DNA of 64,000 nucleotides, taken from Pelagibacterales bacterium SAG-MED17 (GTDB taxonomy: Bacteria; Pseudomonadota; Alphaproteobacteria; Pelagibacterales; Pelagibacteraceae). Every line of letters starts with the position of its first letter. Position 1 is the first letter of the stretch. Below are positions 1 through 9,891 of this stretch, one piece after another. Made by a program: the position numbers and the translations under genes. Location of the stretch: assembly GCA_014654115.1 (NCBI GenBank), contig JACWDO010000002.1:1-64000 (forward strand), written 5' to 3'. Below the pieces are notes generated by a model. It did not search any database. It was not told the origin of the DNA and saw nothing but the letters and a program-made list of their open reading frames with translations.

Positions 1-1449
1 AATCTTCATCTTGAAATAATTATTAATCCTAGAGCATTTAGTGCTGCAAGAGATGCTGCTGGTATAAGCGATATTATAGTTGAGTCTGCTGTATCAACAA
101 TTTGTGACCATGAAGATAGTGTAGCCGCAGTAGATGCTGAAGATAAAGTAACTTGTTATAGAAATTGGCTAGGATTGATGAAAGGAAATTTAAAATCAAT
201 ATTTGAGAAAAATGGTAAAGAATTAGAAAGAAAACTTAATCCAGATAGGAGTTACACTTCATTGAATGGTGAAAAGTTAAAACTTCACGGAAGAAGTCTT
301 TTACTTGTGAGAAACGTTGGACACTTAATGACAAACCCTGCAATCACTTTAAATGATGGATCAGAAGTTCCTGAGGGAATAATGGATGCTTTCATAACCT
401 CAGCAGCTTGCATTCATGATTTAAAAAGAAAAGGTAATTCGAGAGAAGGGTCAATTTATATTGTTAAACCAAAAATGCATGGTCCAGAGGAAACAGAATT
501 TGCTAATTTAATTTTTACAAAAGTTGAAGAAGTTTTAAAATTGGAAAAAAACACAATTAAGTGCGGAATTATGGATGAAGAAAGAAGAACATCTGCAAAC
601 CTTAAAGAATGTATTAGAACTCTTAAAGATAGAGTATTTTTTATAAACACTGGATTTTTGGATAGAACTGGTGATGAGATGCACACTTCAATGGAAGCTG
701 GACCAATGATCAAAAAAGGAGATATGAAAGAATCTAAATGGATTAAAACCTATGAGGATAATAATGTAGATATAGGCTTAAAATGTGGGTTTTCAGGAGT
801 TGCTCAAATAGGTAAAGGAATGTGGGCGATGCCAGACAAAATGAACGAAATGATGGAACAAAAAATTGGACATGTAAATGCAGGCGCAAATTGTGCTTGG
901 GTTCCTTCTCCAACTGCCGCTGCACTACATGTTATGCACTATCATGAAGTAAATGTTTTTGAAAAACAAAAAACAATATTAAAAAGAGAGCCATCAAAGT
1001 TATCTGATCTTCTTACTATTCCAATATCAGATCGCCCTAATTGGTCTGTCGATGAAATTAATACTGAAATTTCAAATTCTGCTCAAACTATTTTGGGTTA
1101 TGTTGTCAGATGGATTGATCAAGGCATAGGTTGCTCCAAAGTTCCAGATATAAATGATATTGGATTAATGGAAGATAGAGCAACCTTAAGAATTTCATCT
1201 CAACATATCGCCAATTGGCTTCATCATGGCTTATGTTCGAATAGACAGGTTCTTGAAATTTTAAAAAAAATGGCAAAAGTTGTTGATAATCAGAATAAAG
1301 ACGACTCTAACTACGAAAGTATGTCTCCTGAGTATGATAAATCTATTGCTTTTAAAGCAGCATGTGAATTAATCTTTCATGGAAAGTCACAGCCTTCTGG
1401 CTATACAGAACCTCTCTTGCACTTAAACAGATTAATTAAAAAAAACTAA
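1..1449 (+). CDS. glcB: Malate synthase G, 3' part (5' end truncated by the window)
   Basis: Frame is open from base 1 ([24 protein letters not shown]...) into the listed ORF at 175; motifs such as [34 protein letters not shown] fit malate synthase G. Confidence 0.93.
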   Translation, partial: NLHLEIIINPRAFSAARDAAGISDIIVESAVSTICDHEDSVAAVDAEDKVTCYRNWLGLMKGNLKSIFEKNGKELERKLNPDRSYTSLNGEKLKLHGRSLLLVRNVGHLMTNPAITLNDGSEVPEGIMDAFITSAACIHDLKRKGNSREGSIYIVKPKMHGPEETEFANLIFTKVEEVLKLEKNTIKCGIMDEERRTSANLKECIRTLKDRVFFINTGFLDRTGDEMHTSMEAGPMIKKGDMKESKWIKTYEDNNVDIGLKCGFSGVAQIGKGMWAMPDKMNEMMEQKIGHVNAGANCAWVPSPTAAALHVMHYHEVNVFEKQKTILKREPSKLSDLLTIPISDRPNWSVDEINTEISNSAQTILGYVVRWIDQGIGCSKVPDINDIGLMEDRATLRISSQHIANWLHHGLCSNRQVLEILKKMAKVVDNQNKDDSNYESMSPEYDKSIAFKAACELIFHGKSQPSGYTEPLLHLNRLIKKN

Positions 1450-2061
1450 CTAAGCCTCTAGTTTTTTTCTGTTTTTAAATGCAGATATAAGAGTACCGTC
1501 GTCTAAATTTTCGATTTCTCCACCTACTGGTAAACCTTGGGCTAGTTTTGAAACTTTGACGTCAGTTTTTTTTAGACTATCTTGAATATAAAATGCAGTA
1601 GTTTGACCTTCTACAGTTGCGCTAGTTGCTAAAATTACTTCTTCAATATCATCTTTATTTATTCTTTCTATAAGAGAATTAATAAGCAAGTCCTCTCTAT
1701 TACTATTATTATTGTTTGAGAGGGTCCCCCCTAAAATATGGAAGTAACCTTGAAAAATTGAAGAACTTTCTATTGCCCACTGATCTGAAATATTTTCTAC
1801 AACACAAATTTTATTATATTTTTTTTCTACTATTTCACAATTATTATAACTACACTCGATTGTATTAGGCTTTAATGTTCCACAAATTTTACATCTAACA
1901 ACATTTTTAAAAACTTCACTCAAATTTTGAGCCAAAGGCTTTAGTAATTCTTGTCGGTTATTAATCATTTTTAAAATTATTCTTTTTGCAGACTTAGGTC
2001 CTAACCCCGGTAGTTTTGAAATTAGTTTAATTAAATTATCTATTTCAGGAATATTTTGCAT
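1450..2061 (-). CDS. recR: Recombination protein RecR
   Basis: N-terminal LPGLGPKSAKRI, CxxC zinc finger, Toprim-like region and TxxGLPVGGEIENLDDGTL C-terminus. Confidence 0.95.
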   Translation of the reverse strand: MQNIPEIDNLIKLISKLPGLGPKSAKRIILKMINNRQELLKPLAQNLSEVFKNVVRCKICGTLKPNTIECSYNNCEIVEKKYNKICVVENISDQWAIESSSIFQGYFHILGGTLSNNNNSNREDLLINSLIERINKDDIEEVILATSATVEGQTTAFYIQDSLKKTDVKVSKLAQGLPVGGEIENLDDGTLISAFKNRKKLEA

Positions 2062-2066
2062 TTAAA

Positions 2067-2384
2067 TTATAAAGGCCACTTAAATCCAGGTATTCCAAAA
2101 TTTCCTGAGGCTTTAGAAATTTCCTCTGCTGTTTTTGATTTAAGCTGTGATTTTGCGTTATTATGAGCAGCAGTAATGAGATCTTCTAATATTACTTTTT
2201 CTTCTTTTAAAACATTTTCACTAAGTTTAATTGAAATCATAGTGCCCTCTCCATTTAGAGTAACCTTTACATCATTAGCTCCTGAGACACCTTCAACCTC
2301 GATCTTTTTAATGTTTTCTTGGCTTTCTTTCATTTTGCTCTCAATTTCTTTAGCTTTTTCCATTAATTTTGAAAAATCTGTCAT
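2067..2384 (-). CDS. YbaB/EbfC family nucleoid-associated protein
   Basis: About 105 aa, between recR and dnaX, typical YbaB sequence (VEGVSGANDVKVTLNGEG). Confidence 0.93.
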   Translation of the reverse strand: MTDFSKLMEKAKEIESKMKESQENIKKIEVEGVSGANDVKVTLNGEGTMISIKLSENVLKEEKVILEDLITAAHNNAKSQLKSKTAEEISKASGNFGIPGFKWPL

Positions 2385-2385
2385 T

Positions 2386-4017
2386 CTAATCCTCTTTTAA
2401 CTCAACATTTATTAATTCTGCATCAGGAAATGCTTCGATCACTTTTTTATATGTTTCAGACTTTTTAACATCATTAAATATTTTTTTTTCGTCAATTTTA
2501 TTTTTTTCTTTTTTTGAAATTTGTCCTTGGTTTTTTGATAGAGAGATAATCCATCTCTTGGATGTCCATTCGTACAGTTTGTTAGATAGATTTTTAATAA
2601 AGTCTTTGTCTAAGTTTTCATTAAAAGATATTTCTATTAAACCCTCAGAGAATGAAACTAAATTTATATTAGTTTCAAGCTCATATTTAAGCTTAGCTTC
2701 TTTTCTCTCCGTACATAAATTTATCAAACTTTCAAATGAATCTATTTTAAGTTCATTAATTACTTCATCTTTATTTAAATTTGGTTCAATTTTTTCTTGT
2801 TGTGAAACATTTTTGATTTGATCTATTGTTTTACTTATAATTTTTTTTTCAGGTTCTTTAATTAAAGTATCAGGATTTTTTCCAGTAAAGCTTTCCTCAA
2901 TATCTTTCTCCTTAAAACCTTTTATTCTCATTAATCTGAAAAGGAACATTTCAACTGATAAATTTGGATTTGAAACTATGTTAATTTCCTCAATTGTATC
3001 AAGTGTAAATTGCCAAAAAAGGATTATGTCCTTTGAATCTAAATTTTCAGATATTGTGGAAAGATTACTAAAATCTTGATCATTTAAAGAAAAATTATTT
3101 CCATCTAATTTTATAAAATTAATATTTTTTAGGTAATATAAAACCTCAAGAAAATCATTCAAAAAAATTTTGGGATCTACACCAGAATCATAAATTTTTC
3201 TATACAACTCAAATACTTTTTTTTCATCACCACTAAACAGATTTTGTATTAATTCTATCAGAGAACTTTTATCAAAATATCCATAAATACTTTGTGCTTT
3301 ATCTAGATTTAATTCCTCATCATTTTGATTGGCTACAAGTCCACGGTCTAACAAAGATAATGCATCTCTAACAGATCCTTCTGAAATTTTAACAATTAAT
3401 TTTAAAGCTTCATCAGAAACTTTACCACCTTCTTTGTCTTTAATCATTTTTATATAATTAAAAAGCTCTTCAGATTTCACTCTAGAGAGATCAAAACGTT
3501 GACACCTCGATATTACTGTTACAGGAATTTTTTTGATTTCGGTTGTTGCAAAAATAAATTTTAAATATTTTGGCGGTTCCTCCAATGTTTTTAAAAGTGC
3601 ATTAAATGCTTGTTTGCTTAACATATGAACTTCATCAATAATAAATATTTTATATTTAGCAGTTGTTGGTCCATATCTTGAAAATTCAATAAGCTCTCTT
3701 ACATCGTCAACACCTGTTTTGCTTGCAGCATCCATTTCCAAAACATCAATATGATTTGAGTTTGTAATTGCATCACAGTTGCTACATTTTTTCTTACACA
3801 TGTTTTCAATGCCATGCTCACAATTTAATGACTTTGCAACTATTCTTGCGAAAGTTGTTTTTCCTACCCCCCTAATACCTGTAAACAAGAATGCGTTAGG
3901 TGACTTGTCTGAAATTATTGAATTTTTAATTGTTTCAGCAATAATCTCTTGACCAATTAAATCCTCAAATACTTGAGGTCTGTATTTTAAAGCTAGTACT
4001 TTCGTATTTTCTGTCAT
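2386..4017 (-). CDS. dnaX: DNA polymerase III subunit gamma/tau
   Basis: LALKYRPQVFEDLIGQE, GVGKTTFARI, zinc-finger cysteines, DEVHMLSKQAFNALLKTLEEPP. Start placed at the MTENTK Met because the ORF-track start at 4032 lies inside the SRP RNA. Confidence 0.95.
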   Translation of the reverse strand: MTENTKVLALKYRPQVFEDLIGQEIIAETIKNSIISDKSPNAFLFTGIRGVGKTTFARIVAKSLNCEHGIENMCKKKCSNCDAITNSNHIDVLEMDAASKTGVDDVRELIEFSRYGPTTAKYKIFIIDEVHMLSKQAFNALLKTLEEPPKYLKFIFATTEIKKIPVTVISRCQRFDLSRVKSEELFNYIKMIKDKEGGKVSDEALKLIVKISEGSVRDALSLLDRGLVANQNDEELNLDKAQSIYGYFDKSSLIELIQNLFSGDEKKVFELYRKIYDSGVDPKIFLNDFLEVLYYLKNINFIKLDGNNFSLNDQDFSNLSTISENLDSKDIILFWQFTLDTIEEINIVSNPNLSVEMFLFRLMRIKGFKEKDIEESFTGKNPDTLIKEPEKKIISKTIDQIKNVSQQEKIEPNLNKDEVINELKIDSFESLINLCTERKEAKLKYELETNINLVSFSEGLIEISFNENLDKDFIKNLSNKLYEWTSKRWIISLSKNQGQISKKEKNKIDEKKIFNDVKKSETYKKVIEAFPDAELINVELKED

Positions 4018-4023
4018 TTTTAA

Positions 4024-4111
4024 GGAGACCAACCAACCTGGAAAATACTCACTACCCTTGCTATCTTTCGATCCTGGGGGATTTGTGGTAACACCACCTG
4101 ATTGGCCTCCA
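4024..4111 (-). ncRNA. ffs: Small bacterial signal recognition particle RNA (4.5S RNA)
   Basis: Minus strand GGAGGCCAATCAGGTGGTGTTACCACAAATCCCCCAGGATCGAAAGATAGCAAGGG...CCAGGTTGGTTGGTCTCC: terminal stem GGAGgCCAA/TTGGtCTCC and SRP apical signature CAGGnnCGnAAGnnAGCA; located upstream of dnaX. Confidence 0.9.
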
Positions 4112-4116
4112 ACTTT

Positions 4117-4146
4117 ATTATATCAATAAAAATTTCTATTCTACAA
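4117..4146 (-). promoter_or_regulatory. Putative sigma70-type promoter for the SRP RNA
   Basis: Minus strand TTGTAG - 18 bp - TATAAT, with -10 about 6-7 nt before the inferred RNA 5' end. Confidence 0.55.
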
Positions 4147-4159
4147 GAAAGTTATAAAT

Positions 4160-4987
4160 TTATTTTTGTCTAAATTTATCGGATTTATAAACACCTAGAA
4201 CGTGCATATCTTGACAATGGAGACCCAATTCCTCAAGTGAGTTTTTGATTTTAGGAGCCTCAATATGTCCATCAATATCACATAGAAAAAAATATGAGGA
4301 AAATGAGTTCTTTTCGGGAAAACTTTGTAGTTTACTCATATTAACTCCATTTATTGCAAATCCAGATAGTGCAGAGTAAAGAGCAGCGGGTTTACTTTTC
4401 AACTTAAATAATATTGATGTTATATGATTATCATCAGAAAAATCTGGCTGAAAAATATCTTTACCAAGTAATAAAAATCTAGTCACGTTATCCTTATCAT
4501 CTTGGACATTTTCTTGTAGAATTTTAAGACCATATATTTCTGCACTTAGACCAGAAGCTATAGCAGCTTTAGATTTGTCTTTAGTTTCTGAAACAAATTT
4601 TGCTGAACCAGCTGTATCTGCTCTAACATTTTCTGTGAATTTTTTTTTCTTAATAAAACTTGAAGATTGACTTAATGCTTGTGCGTGTGAATAAACATCT
4701 TTTATGTCTTCTATTTTGGAATCTTTTAATCCTAATAGATTATGATTAATTGGAAAAAAATGCTCTGCATAAATATTTAGTCTGTATTTAAAGATTAAAT
4801 ACTCAACACCAATATTTCCAGTTGTTTTATTTGACTCTGGAATTAAAGATTTTATTGAATTATCTTCACTAGACCTTTCAAAGCATTCATCAAATGTTTT
4901 ACAGGGTATTGTATCACTCTCTGGATACATTTTTTTAGCACAACTTTCGCTGTAACTTCCTGCAACACCTTGATAAGCAATTTTCAT
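4160..4987 (-). CDS. pheA: Prephenate dehydratase with C-terminal ACT domain
   Basis: IAYQGVAGSYSE, ADTAGSAKFV, NVTRFLLLG, ACT region NGVNMSKLQSFPEKN. Confidence 0.92.
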   Translation of the reverse strand: MKIAYQGVAGSYSESCAKKMYPESDTIPCKTFDECFERSSEDNSIKSLIPESNKTTGNIGVEYLIFKYRLNIYAEHFFPINHNLLGLKDSKIEDIKDVYSHAQALSQSSSFIKKKKFTENVRADTAGSAKFVSETKDKSKAAIASGLSAEIYGLKILQENVQDDKDNVTRFLLLGKDIFQPDFSDDNHITSILFKLKSKPAALYSALSGFAINGVNMSKLQSFPEKNSFSSYFFLCDIDGHIEAPKIKNSLEELGLHCQDMHVLGVYKSDKFRQK

Positions 4988-4990
4988 AAT

Positions 4991-5728
4991 TTAATTTTTA
5001 TATTCCATAATTTTTTTTATTTCTAGATAATCTTCATCTGTATCTACGCCAATTGGTTTGGTTTTTGCTAATCCTACGTCTATTTCAATATTGTTATCCA
5101 TTAATCTTAATTGTTCTAGTTTTTGCGATTTTTCATTCTGAGTTTGCTCTAATTGAACAAACCTCTCTAAATATGTAACATTATAAATATATATCCCAAT
5201 ATGGTGGTAAATATTTTTTTGAGTATTTTTAATTTCTCTTGTAAATGATGTTGCTGTTGATAAATTGTTCTGAAGAAGTTCCTCTTTTGTGATTACTTTT
5301 ACAACATTTGTGTTTAAGAAAAATTTTTCGTCTTCAATTTGACATGCTAATGTTGAAATTTTAGATTGTTTTTTAATAGTTTTTTCGAGGAGATTAGTAA
5401 CATCCTCAATATCAAGCATTGGTTCATCTCCTTGAAGATTTATTACATATTCAATATTGTCATCTCTTAACTCTTGATAAGCCTCAAAAATTCTGTCAGT
5501 TCCAGTTTTATGATCTTTTTTGGTTAAAATACATTTTCCTCCAAACTTAGTGACCTCTTCAAATATTTCTTTGTCACCGGTTGCAACATAACTTTCTCCA
5601 ATAAGAGATGATTTTGCAATTTTATAAACATGATTGATAATTGAAATATTATTGATTTTTAATAAAGGTTTATTTGGTAACCTTGTTGCAGCTAATCTTG
5701 AAGGGATTAAAATTACTGTATTGGTCAT
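4991..5728 (-). CDS. kdsB: 3-deoxy-manno-octulosonate cytidylyltransferase
   Basis: IPSRLAATRLPNKPL, NLQGDEPML, HHIGIYIY. Confidence 0.93.
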   Translation of the reverse strand: MTNTVILIPSRLAATRLPNKPLLKINNISIINHVYKIAKSSLIGESYVATGDKEIFEEVTKFGGKCILTKKDHKTGTDRIFEAYQELRDDNIEYVINLQGDEPMLDIEDVTNLLEKTIKKQSKISTLACQIEDEKFFLNTNVVKVITKEELLQNNLSTATSFTREIKNTQKNIYHHIGIYIYNVTYLERFVQLEQTQNEKSQKLEQLRLMDNNIEIDVGLAKTKPIGVDTDEDYLEIKKIMEYKN

Positions 5729-5824
5729 AAACTAAGTATTATGCGTCTTTCAGACGCAATAATTAAATTTAAATTTAGTTTTTTTTTTGTTTAACATGTT
5801 ATACGAGGATAATAATTAAAAATC

Positions 5825-6355
5825 ATGGACTCATTTGAAATTAATAAAATTATAGCAGCGGTAGTTGTTATTTTTGTTGTTATATTTGGAATAACTAAAA
5901 TTTCAGACATTATCTATTATGTAGAGAAGCCGAGTCAATCAGCTTATAAAGTTGAATTTGCTGAAACAGATGGCACGAAAGCTTCTGCAGCTGTTGAAGC
6001 AGTTGATATTTCTGCTCTATTAGCCATGGGAAGTGTTGATCATGGCAAGAAAGTATTTAAGAAATGTAGCGCATGTCATTCAATTAAAAAAGGTGGAAGA
6101 AACAATATTGGCCCGGCACTTTATAATGTACTAGGTAGAAATATGGGTGCTCTTGAAGATTACAAATATTCAAAAGCCCTGATTGCATTTGGAAAAGATT
6201 GGACATTCCAAGAGATGAATAGTTTTTTAATAAAACCTGCTTCATATATAAAAGGTACCAAGATGGCTTTCGCAGGATTAAAAAAAGAGAAAGATAGAGC
6301 TTCAGTAATTCTATATATGAATGCTAATGCTGATAGTCCTTTACAACTACCTTAG
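5825..6355 (+). CDS. Membrane-anchored class I cytochrome c (cytochrome c552/CycM-like)
   Basis: N-terminal TM helix; CSACHSIKKGG...NNIGPALYNVLGR; C-terminal TKMAFAGLK methionine-ligand region. Confidence 0.9.
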   Translation: MDSFEINKIIAAVVVIFVVIFGITKISDIIYYVEKPSQSAYKVEFAETDGTKASAAVEAVDISALLAMGSVDHGKKVFKKCSACHSIKKGGRNNIGPALYNVLGRNMGALEDYKYSKALIAFGKDWTFQEMNSFLIKPASYIKGTKMAFAGLKKEKDRASVILYMNANADSPLQLP

Positions 6356-7279
6356 TTTACCAAAACAATATAATAAAATACTCTTTTGAACATAAACTCT
6401 GTTTAGAGCTTGTTGCCATACTTTAGATTGTTTCCCAAGAAACACTTCTTCTGTAACTTCATTTCCTCTAGGTAGACAATGTAAAAATATTGCATCTTTC
6501 TTTGCTAAATTCATAGTTTTTGTATCAACTTTAAAATTTTTAAATGATTTAAGTTTCTTTTTCTTATTAACTTTATCATTTAAAGAAATAATTTTGTCTG
6601 TCATTACAACATCGGAATTTTTAATAGCTATTTCTTTTTTATTAAAAATTTTTATTTTTCCTTTTTGCTTTTTTATCAAAGAAACAAGCTTTTTATTTGG
6701 CTGATAGCTTTTAGGACATGCAATATTTAAAGAAATAGAAAATTTTATACTAGCTTCTATTAAACTATTCATCATGTTGTTGTTAGCATCTCCTATCCAA
6801 CATAGTTTTAATTTTGAAATACTTTTCTTTTTAATTTCTTGAATAGTGAAAATATCTGACAAAACCTGAGTGGGATGTGAGGATGGACTTAATCCATTAA
6901 TTATTGGTATACTTGAGTATTTTCTGAATTGATCTAATTTTTTATCTGAATCTGTTCTCAACATAAAAGCATTACCATAAGTTGATAAAATTTTAGATGT
7001 ATCTGCTAAACTTTCACTACCAATACCTAGATGTAACTCCTCTGGTCTTAACGTTAAAGATCCTCCACCTAATTGTTTAATAGCCAAATAAAAACTTAAT
7101 CTAGTTCTGAGACTAGATTTTTCAAACATTTGTAAAAGAATTTTACCCTTTAAAGGTGAATCTTTGTCTGGATCAAGGGTATTTAATTTTTTTCTTTTTG
7201 ATTTTCTATTTTTTGCATCAGAAATAATTTTTTTTAAATCTTTTAGGGGAATATCTCTAATATGAAGAAAGTTTTTCAT
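6347..7279 (-). CDS. argF: Ornithine carbamoyltransferase
   Basis: EKSSLRTRLSF, NGLSPSSHPTQVLSDIFTI, FLHCLPRGNEVTEEV; adjacent to argD. Confidence 0.93.
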   Translation of the reverse strand: MKNFLHIRDIPLKDLKKIISDAKNRKSKRKKLNTLDPDKDSPLKGKILLQMFEKSSLRTRLSFYLAIKQLGGGSLTLRPEELHLGIGSESLADTSKILSTYGNAFMLRTDSDKKLDQFRKYSSIPIINGLSPSSHPTQVLSDIFTIQEIKKKSISKLKLCWIGDANNNMMNSLIEASIKFSISLNIACPKSYQPNKKLVSLIKKQKGKIKIFNKKEIAIKNSDVVMTDKIISLNDKVNKKKKLKSFKNFKVDTKTMNLAKKDAIFLHCLPRGNEVTEEVFLGKQSKVWQQALNRVYVQKSILLYCFGKLR

Positions 7280-8448
7280 TATTTTTTATATCCTTCACAA
7301 ACTTTATTGATAATTTTTAAAGCTATATTTATTTCATTTTTATTAACATTTAGTGGAGGCAAAATTCTTATAACATTTTCAGCTGCTCTAATTGTTAGTA
7401 GTTTATTTTTCAGTAAACTTTGTATGAATTTTGTCTGGTCATGATGTAATTGTATTCCCAAAATCAATCCTATTCCTCTTATATCTTTAATAATATTTGG
7501 AAATTTGATTTTAATTTTATTTAATTCTGAAATAAAATATTCTGAATTACTTTTGACTTTTGAAAGAAAGCCTTTTCTGAAAATTTCATCCATTACAGCA
7601 TTACCAACTGACATTGCCAAAGGGTTTCCACCAAAAGTAGATCCATGTGTACCTGGAACCATAGCCTTAGAAACTTTTTTTGTCATTAACACTGCACCTA
7701 TTGGGAACCCACCTCCAATTCCTTTTGCAATTGGAACTATATCTGGCTTGATGTTTGCATATTCATAAGAAAAAAACTTACCTGATCTGCCAATTCCACA
7801 CTGAACTTCGTCTAAAATAAGAAGAATTTTTTTTTTATTACAAATCTTTCTCAATTCTCTAAGACACCATGAAGGTATGACTTTAATACCTCCCTCACCC
7901 ATAATAGGTTCAATCATTATAGCCGCTGTTTTGCTTGTAATTTTTCTTTTTAGTTCCTTGTGGTTCCCAAATTTAAAATGATCAAATCCACCCACTTTTG
8001 GTCCAAATCCTTCGACCATTTTTTTAGATCCACTGGCATTTATTGCTGCGATAGTTCTTCCGTGAAAAGAATTTTTTATACATAAAATTCTATTTTTTTT
8101 TTTTTGACCCATTGAATAAAAATATCTTCTTGCAACCTTTATAGCAGCCTCAGTAGCTTCTGCTCCACTATTTTGAAAAATAACTGCATCAGCAAAAGTT
8201 CTATTTGTTAATTTTTTAGCTAATTCCTCTCCCTCTGGAATTATGAAGGAGTTAGAAACATGCCAAAGTTTTTTTGATTGTTTGTTTATGGCTTTTACTA
8301 AATTTGGGTTTGCATGACCTAAAGAATTAACTGCAATTCCTTGAACAAAATCTAAGAACTTTATTCCTTTTTTTGTATACAAATAAGATCCTTTACCTTT
8401 GTTGAAAGATAGGTTTCTTCTTTTATAGTTTTTTGCTAAAGAACTCAT
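7279..8448 (-). CDS. argD: Acetylornithine aminotransferase
   Basis: Class III aminotransferase motifs: NSGAEATEAAIKVARR, NSFHGRTIAA, LDEVQCGIGRSGK, IAKGIGGGFPIGA. Confidence 0.93.
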   Translation of the reverse strand: MSSLAKNYKRRNLSFNKGKGSYLYTKKGIKFLDFVQGIAVNSLGHANPNLVKAINKQSKKLWHVSNSFIIPEGEELAKKLTNRTFADAVIFQNSGAEATEAAIKVARRYFYSMGQKKKNRILCIKNSFHGRTIAAINASGSKKMVEGFGPKVGGFDHFKFGNHKELKRKITSKTAAIMIEPIMGEGGIKVIPSWCLRELRKICNKKKILLILDEVQCGIGRSGKFFSYEYANIKPDIVPIAKGIGGGFPIGAVLMTKKVSKAMVPGTHGSTFGGNPLAMSVGNAVMDEIFRKGFLSKVKSNSEYFISELNKIKIKFPNIIKDIRGIGLILGIQLHHDQTKFIQSLLKNKLLTIRAAENVIRILPPLNVNKNEINIALKIINKVCEGYKK

Positions 8449-8455
8449 ATTTATA

Positions 8456-9268
8456 TTATGATTTAATTTTATAACCTTTGTGTACTAGAAAGTACGCGAA
8501 ATAAGTAATAATCAAACTTAAAAAAGTTAATAACGCAATACCGAATGTTACCGACCCATCTAATTGACCAATAAATGAAAATCTAAAACCATCTATCATA
8601 TGAAAAAAAGGGTTATAATTACTTATTACTCTTAAAAATTCAGGTAATCTATCAATACTATAAAATGTACCACTAAGAAAACTTAGAGGCACTATTATAA
8701 AGTTAGTAACAGTGCTCATTTGATCAAATTTGTCTGCATACAAACCTACTATAATTCCAAGTGATCCCATAAATAATCCACCCAAAAATAAATAAATAAA
8801 CCATAACAAAAAATTTTGTATGGATAAATCTATAAACAAAACAAATATTAAAGTCGAAGCAGAGGCAATTAACAAACCTCTTGCAGCAGAAGCTAATGTA
8901 ATTGCAAATACAACTTCTGATGAAGATAAAGGACTATGAACAACATCAGTGATTGTTCCCATCATCTTTCCCATCATTAAAGATGAACTAGAATGAGCAA
9001 AACTTTGTTGGATTACCTGCATCATGATTAAACCACTTGCTAAAAATTTTATATATGGTGCTCCTAGTACGTCAGCTCTTTGATCTCCAATGGCTAAAGA
9101 AATAACTGTTAAAAATAATATACTAGTTAATATTGGACCAAACAAAGTTTGACCTGATACTGTCAGAAATCTGAGAACTTCTTTTTTAAATAAAGAATAT
9201 GTTCCAACCCAATTCACAAGTCCAAATCTTCTTGTGCCAATCTGATATTTTTTCTGTAATTCAACCAT
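8456..9268 (-). CDS. ABC-2 type transporter permease
   Basis: Polytopic, ABC-2 permease pattern (ASGLIMMQVIQQSF, PLSFLSGTFYSIDRLP, NPFFHMIDGFRF). Confidence 0.88.
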   Translation of the reverse strand: MVELQKKYQIGTRRFGLVNWVGTYSLFKKEVLRFLTVSGQTLFGPILTSILFLTVISLAIGDQRADVLGAPYIKFLASGLIMMQVIQQSFAHSSSSLMMGKMMGTITDVVHSPLSSSEVVFAITLASAARGLLIASASTLIFVLFIDLSIQNFLLWFIYLFLGGLFMGSLGIIVGLYADKFDQMSTVTNFIIVPLSFLSGTFYSIDRLPEFLRVISNYNPFFHMIDGFRFSFIGQLDGSVTFGIALLTFLSLIITYFAYFLVHKGYKIKS

Positions 9269-9396
9269 AAGTAAATATTAATAAACTTTTTTTTTGATAA
9301 TTGTTAAAAAAGGAGAAAAAAAGCTTGTTATAAGGTTCTAATTATGATTTCAAGATAGTGTTGTAAATTAATTTTAATATACTAAATATAGTAAAT

Positions 9397-9891
9397 ATGA
9401 GCTGGACAGACGAAAAAGTTAATAAACTTAAAGATCTCTGGGGCAAAGGACAAACAGCAAGCCAAATAGCTGGAATTATAGGCGGGGTAAGCAGAAATGC
9501 AGTTATTGGAAAAGCTCATAGATTAAATCTATCTGCAAAAATTAAAACTAGATCTACAATTTCAAATAATAGTGTTGATACAGTTAAATCAAACACAAAT
9601 TTAAATAAAGGCAGTAGAAAGCAAAAATTCAGATCATTACTTTTAGATAAAAACTTTGAACCAGCTAGAAATCTACAATTAGAGGATTTAAATGAACACA
9701 CTTGTAAATATATGGAAAGTCACCCAGATGAAAAAGACTCTTCATTTTGTGGGAGAAAAAATGTCGAAAAATTTTCTTATTGCCCTTTACATCTAATGAT
9801 TGTCTTTCAACCAAAAGGCAAGAAGGAAGAGGTAGTAGACAAAGATGATGACGTTCCAAAATTTATAGAGAAAAAAGTAAAATCAGCTTAA
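9397..9891 (+). CDS. gcrA: GcrA-family cell cycle regulator
   Basis: N-terminal WTDEKVNKLKDLWGKGQTASQIAGIIGGVSRNAVIGKAHRLNL is the GcrA DNA-binding signature. Confidence 0.93.
   Translation: MSWTDEKVNKLKDLWGKGQTASQIAGIIGGVSRNAVIGKAHRLNLSAKIKTRSTISNNSVDTVKSNTNLNKGSRKQKFRSLLLDKNFEPARNLQLEDLNEHTCKYMESHPDEKDSSFCGRKNVEKFSYCPLHLMIVFQPKGKKEEVVDKDDDVPKFIEKKVKSA

Noticed and set aside
456-925. Minus-strand ORFs (456..713 and 743..925) opposite malate synthase
   Set aside because: Antisense to a clear conserved coding frame, with no family signature; typical spurious shadow ORFs. The same applies to most other short ORFs opposite recognised genes.
8456-9268. ABC-2 permease as part of an antibiotic/toxin export cassette
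   Set aside because: No partner ATPase or biosynthetic genes adjacent; it sits between argD and gcrA in an otherwise core-gene context.
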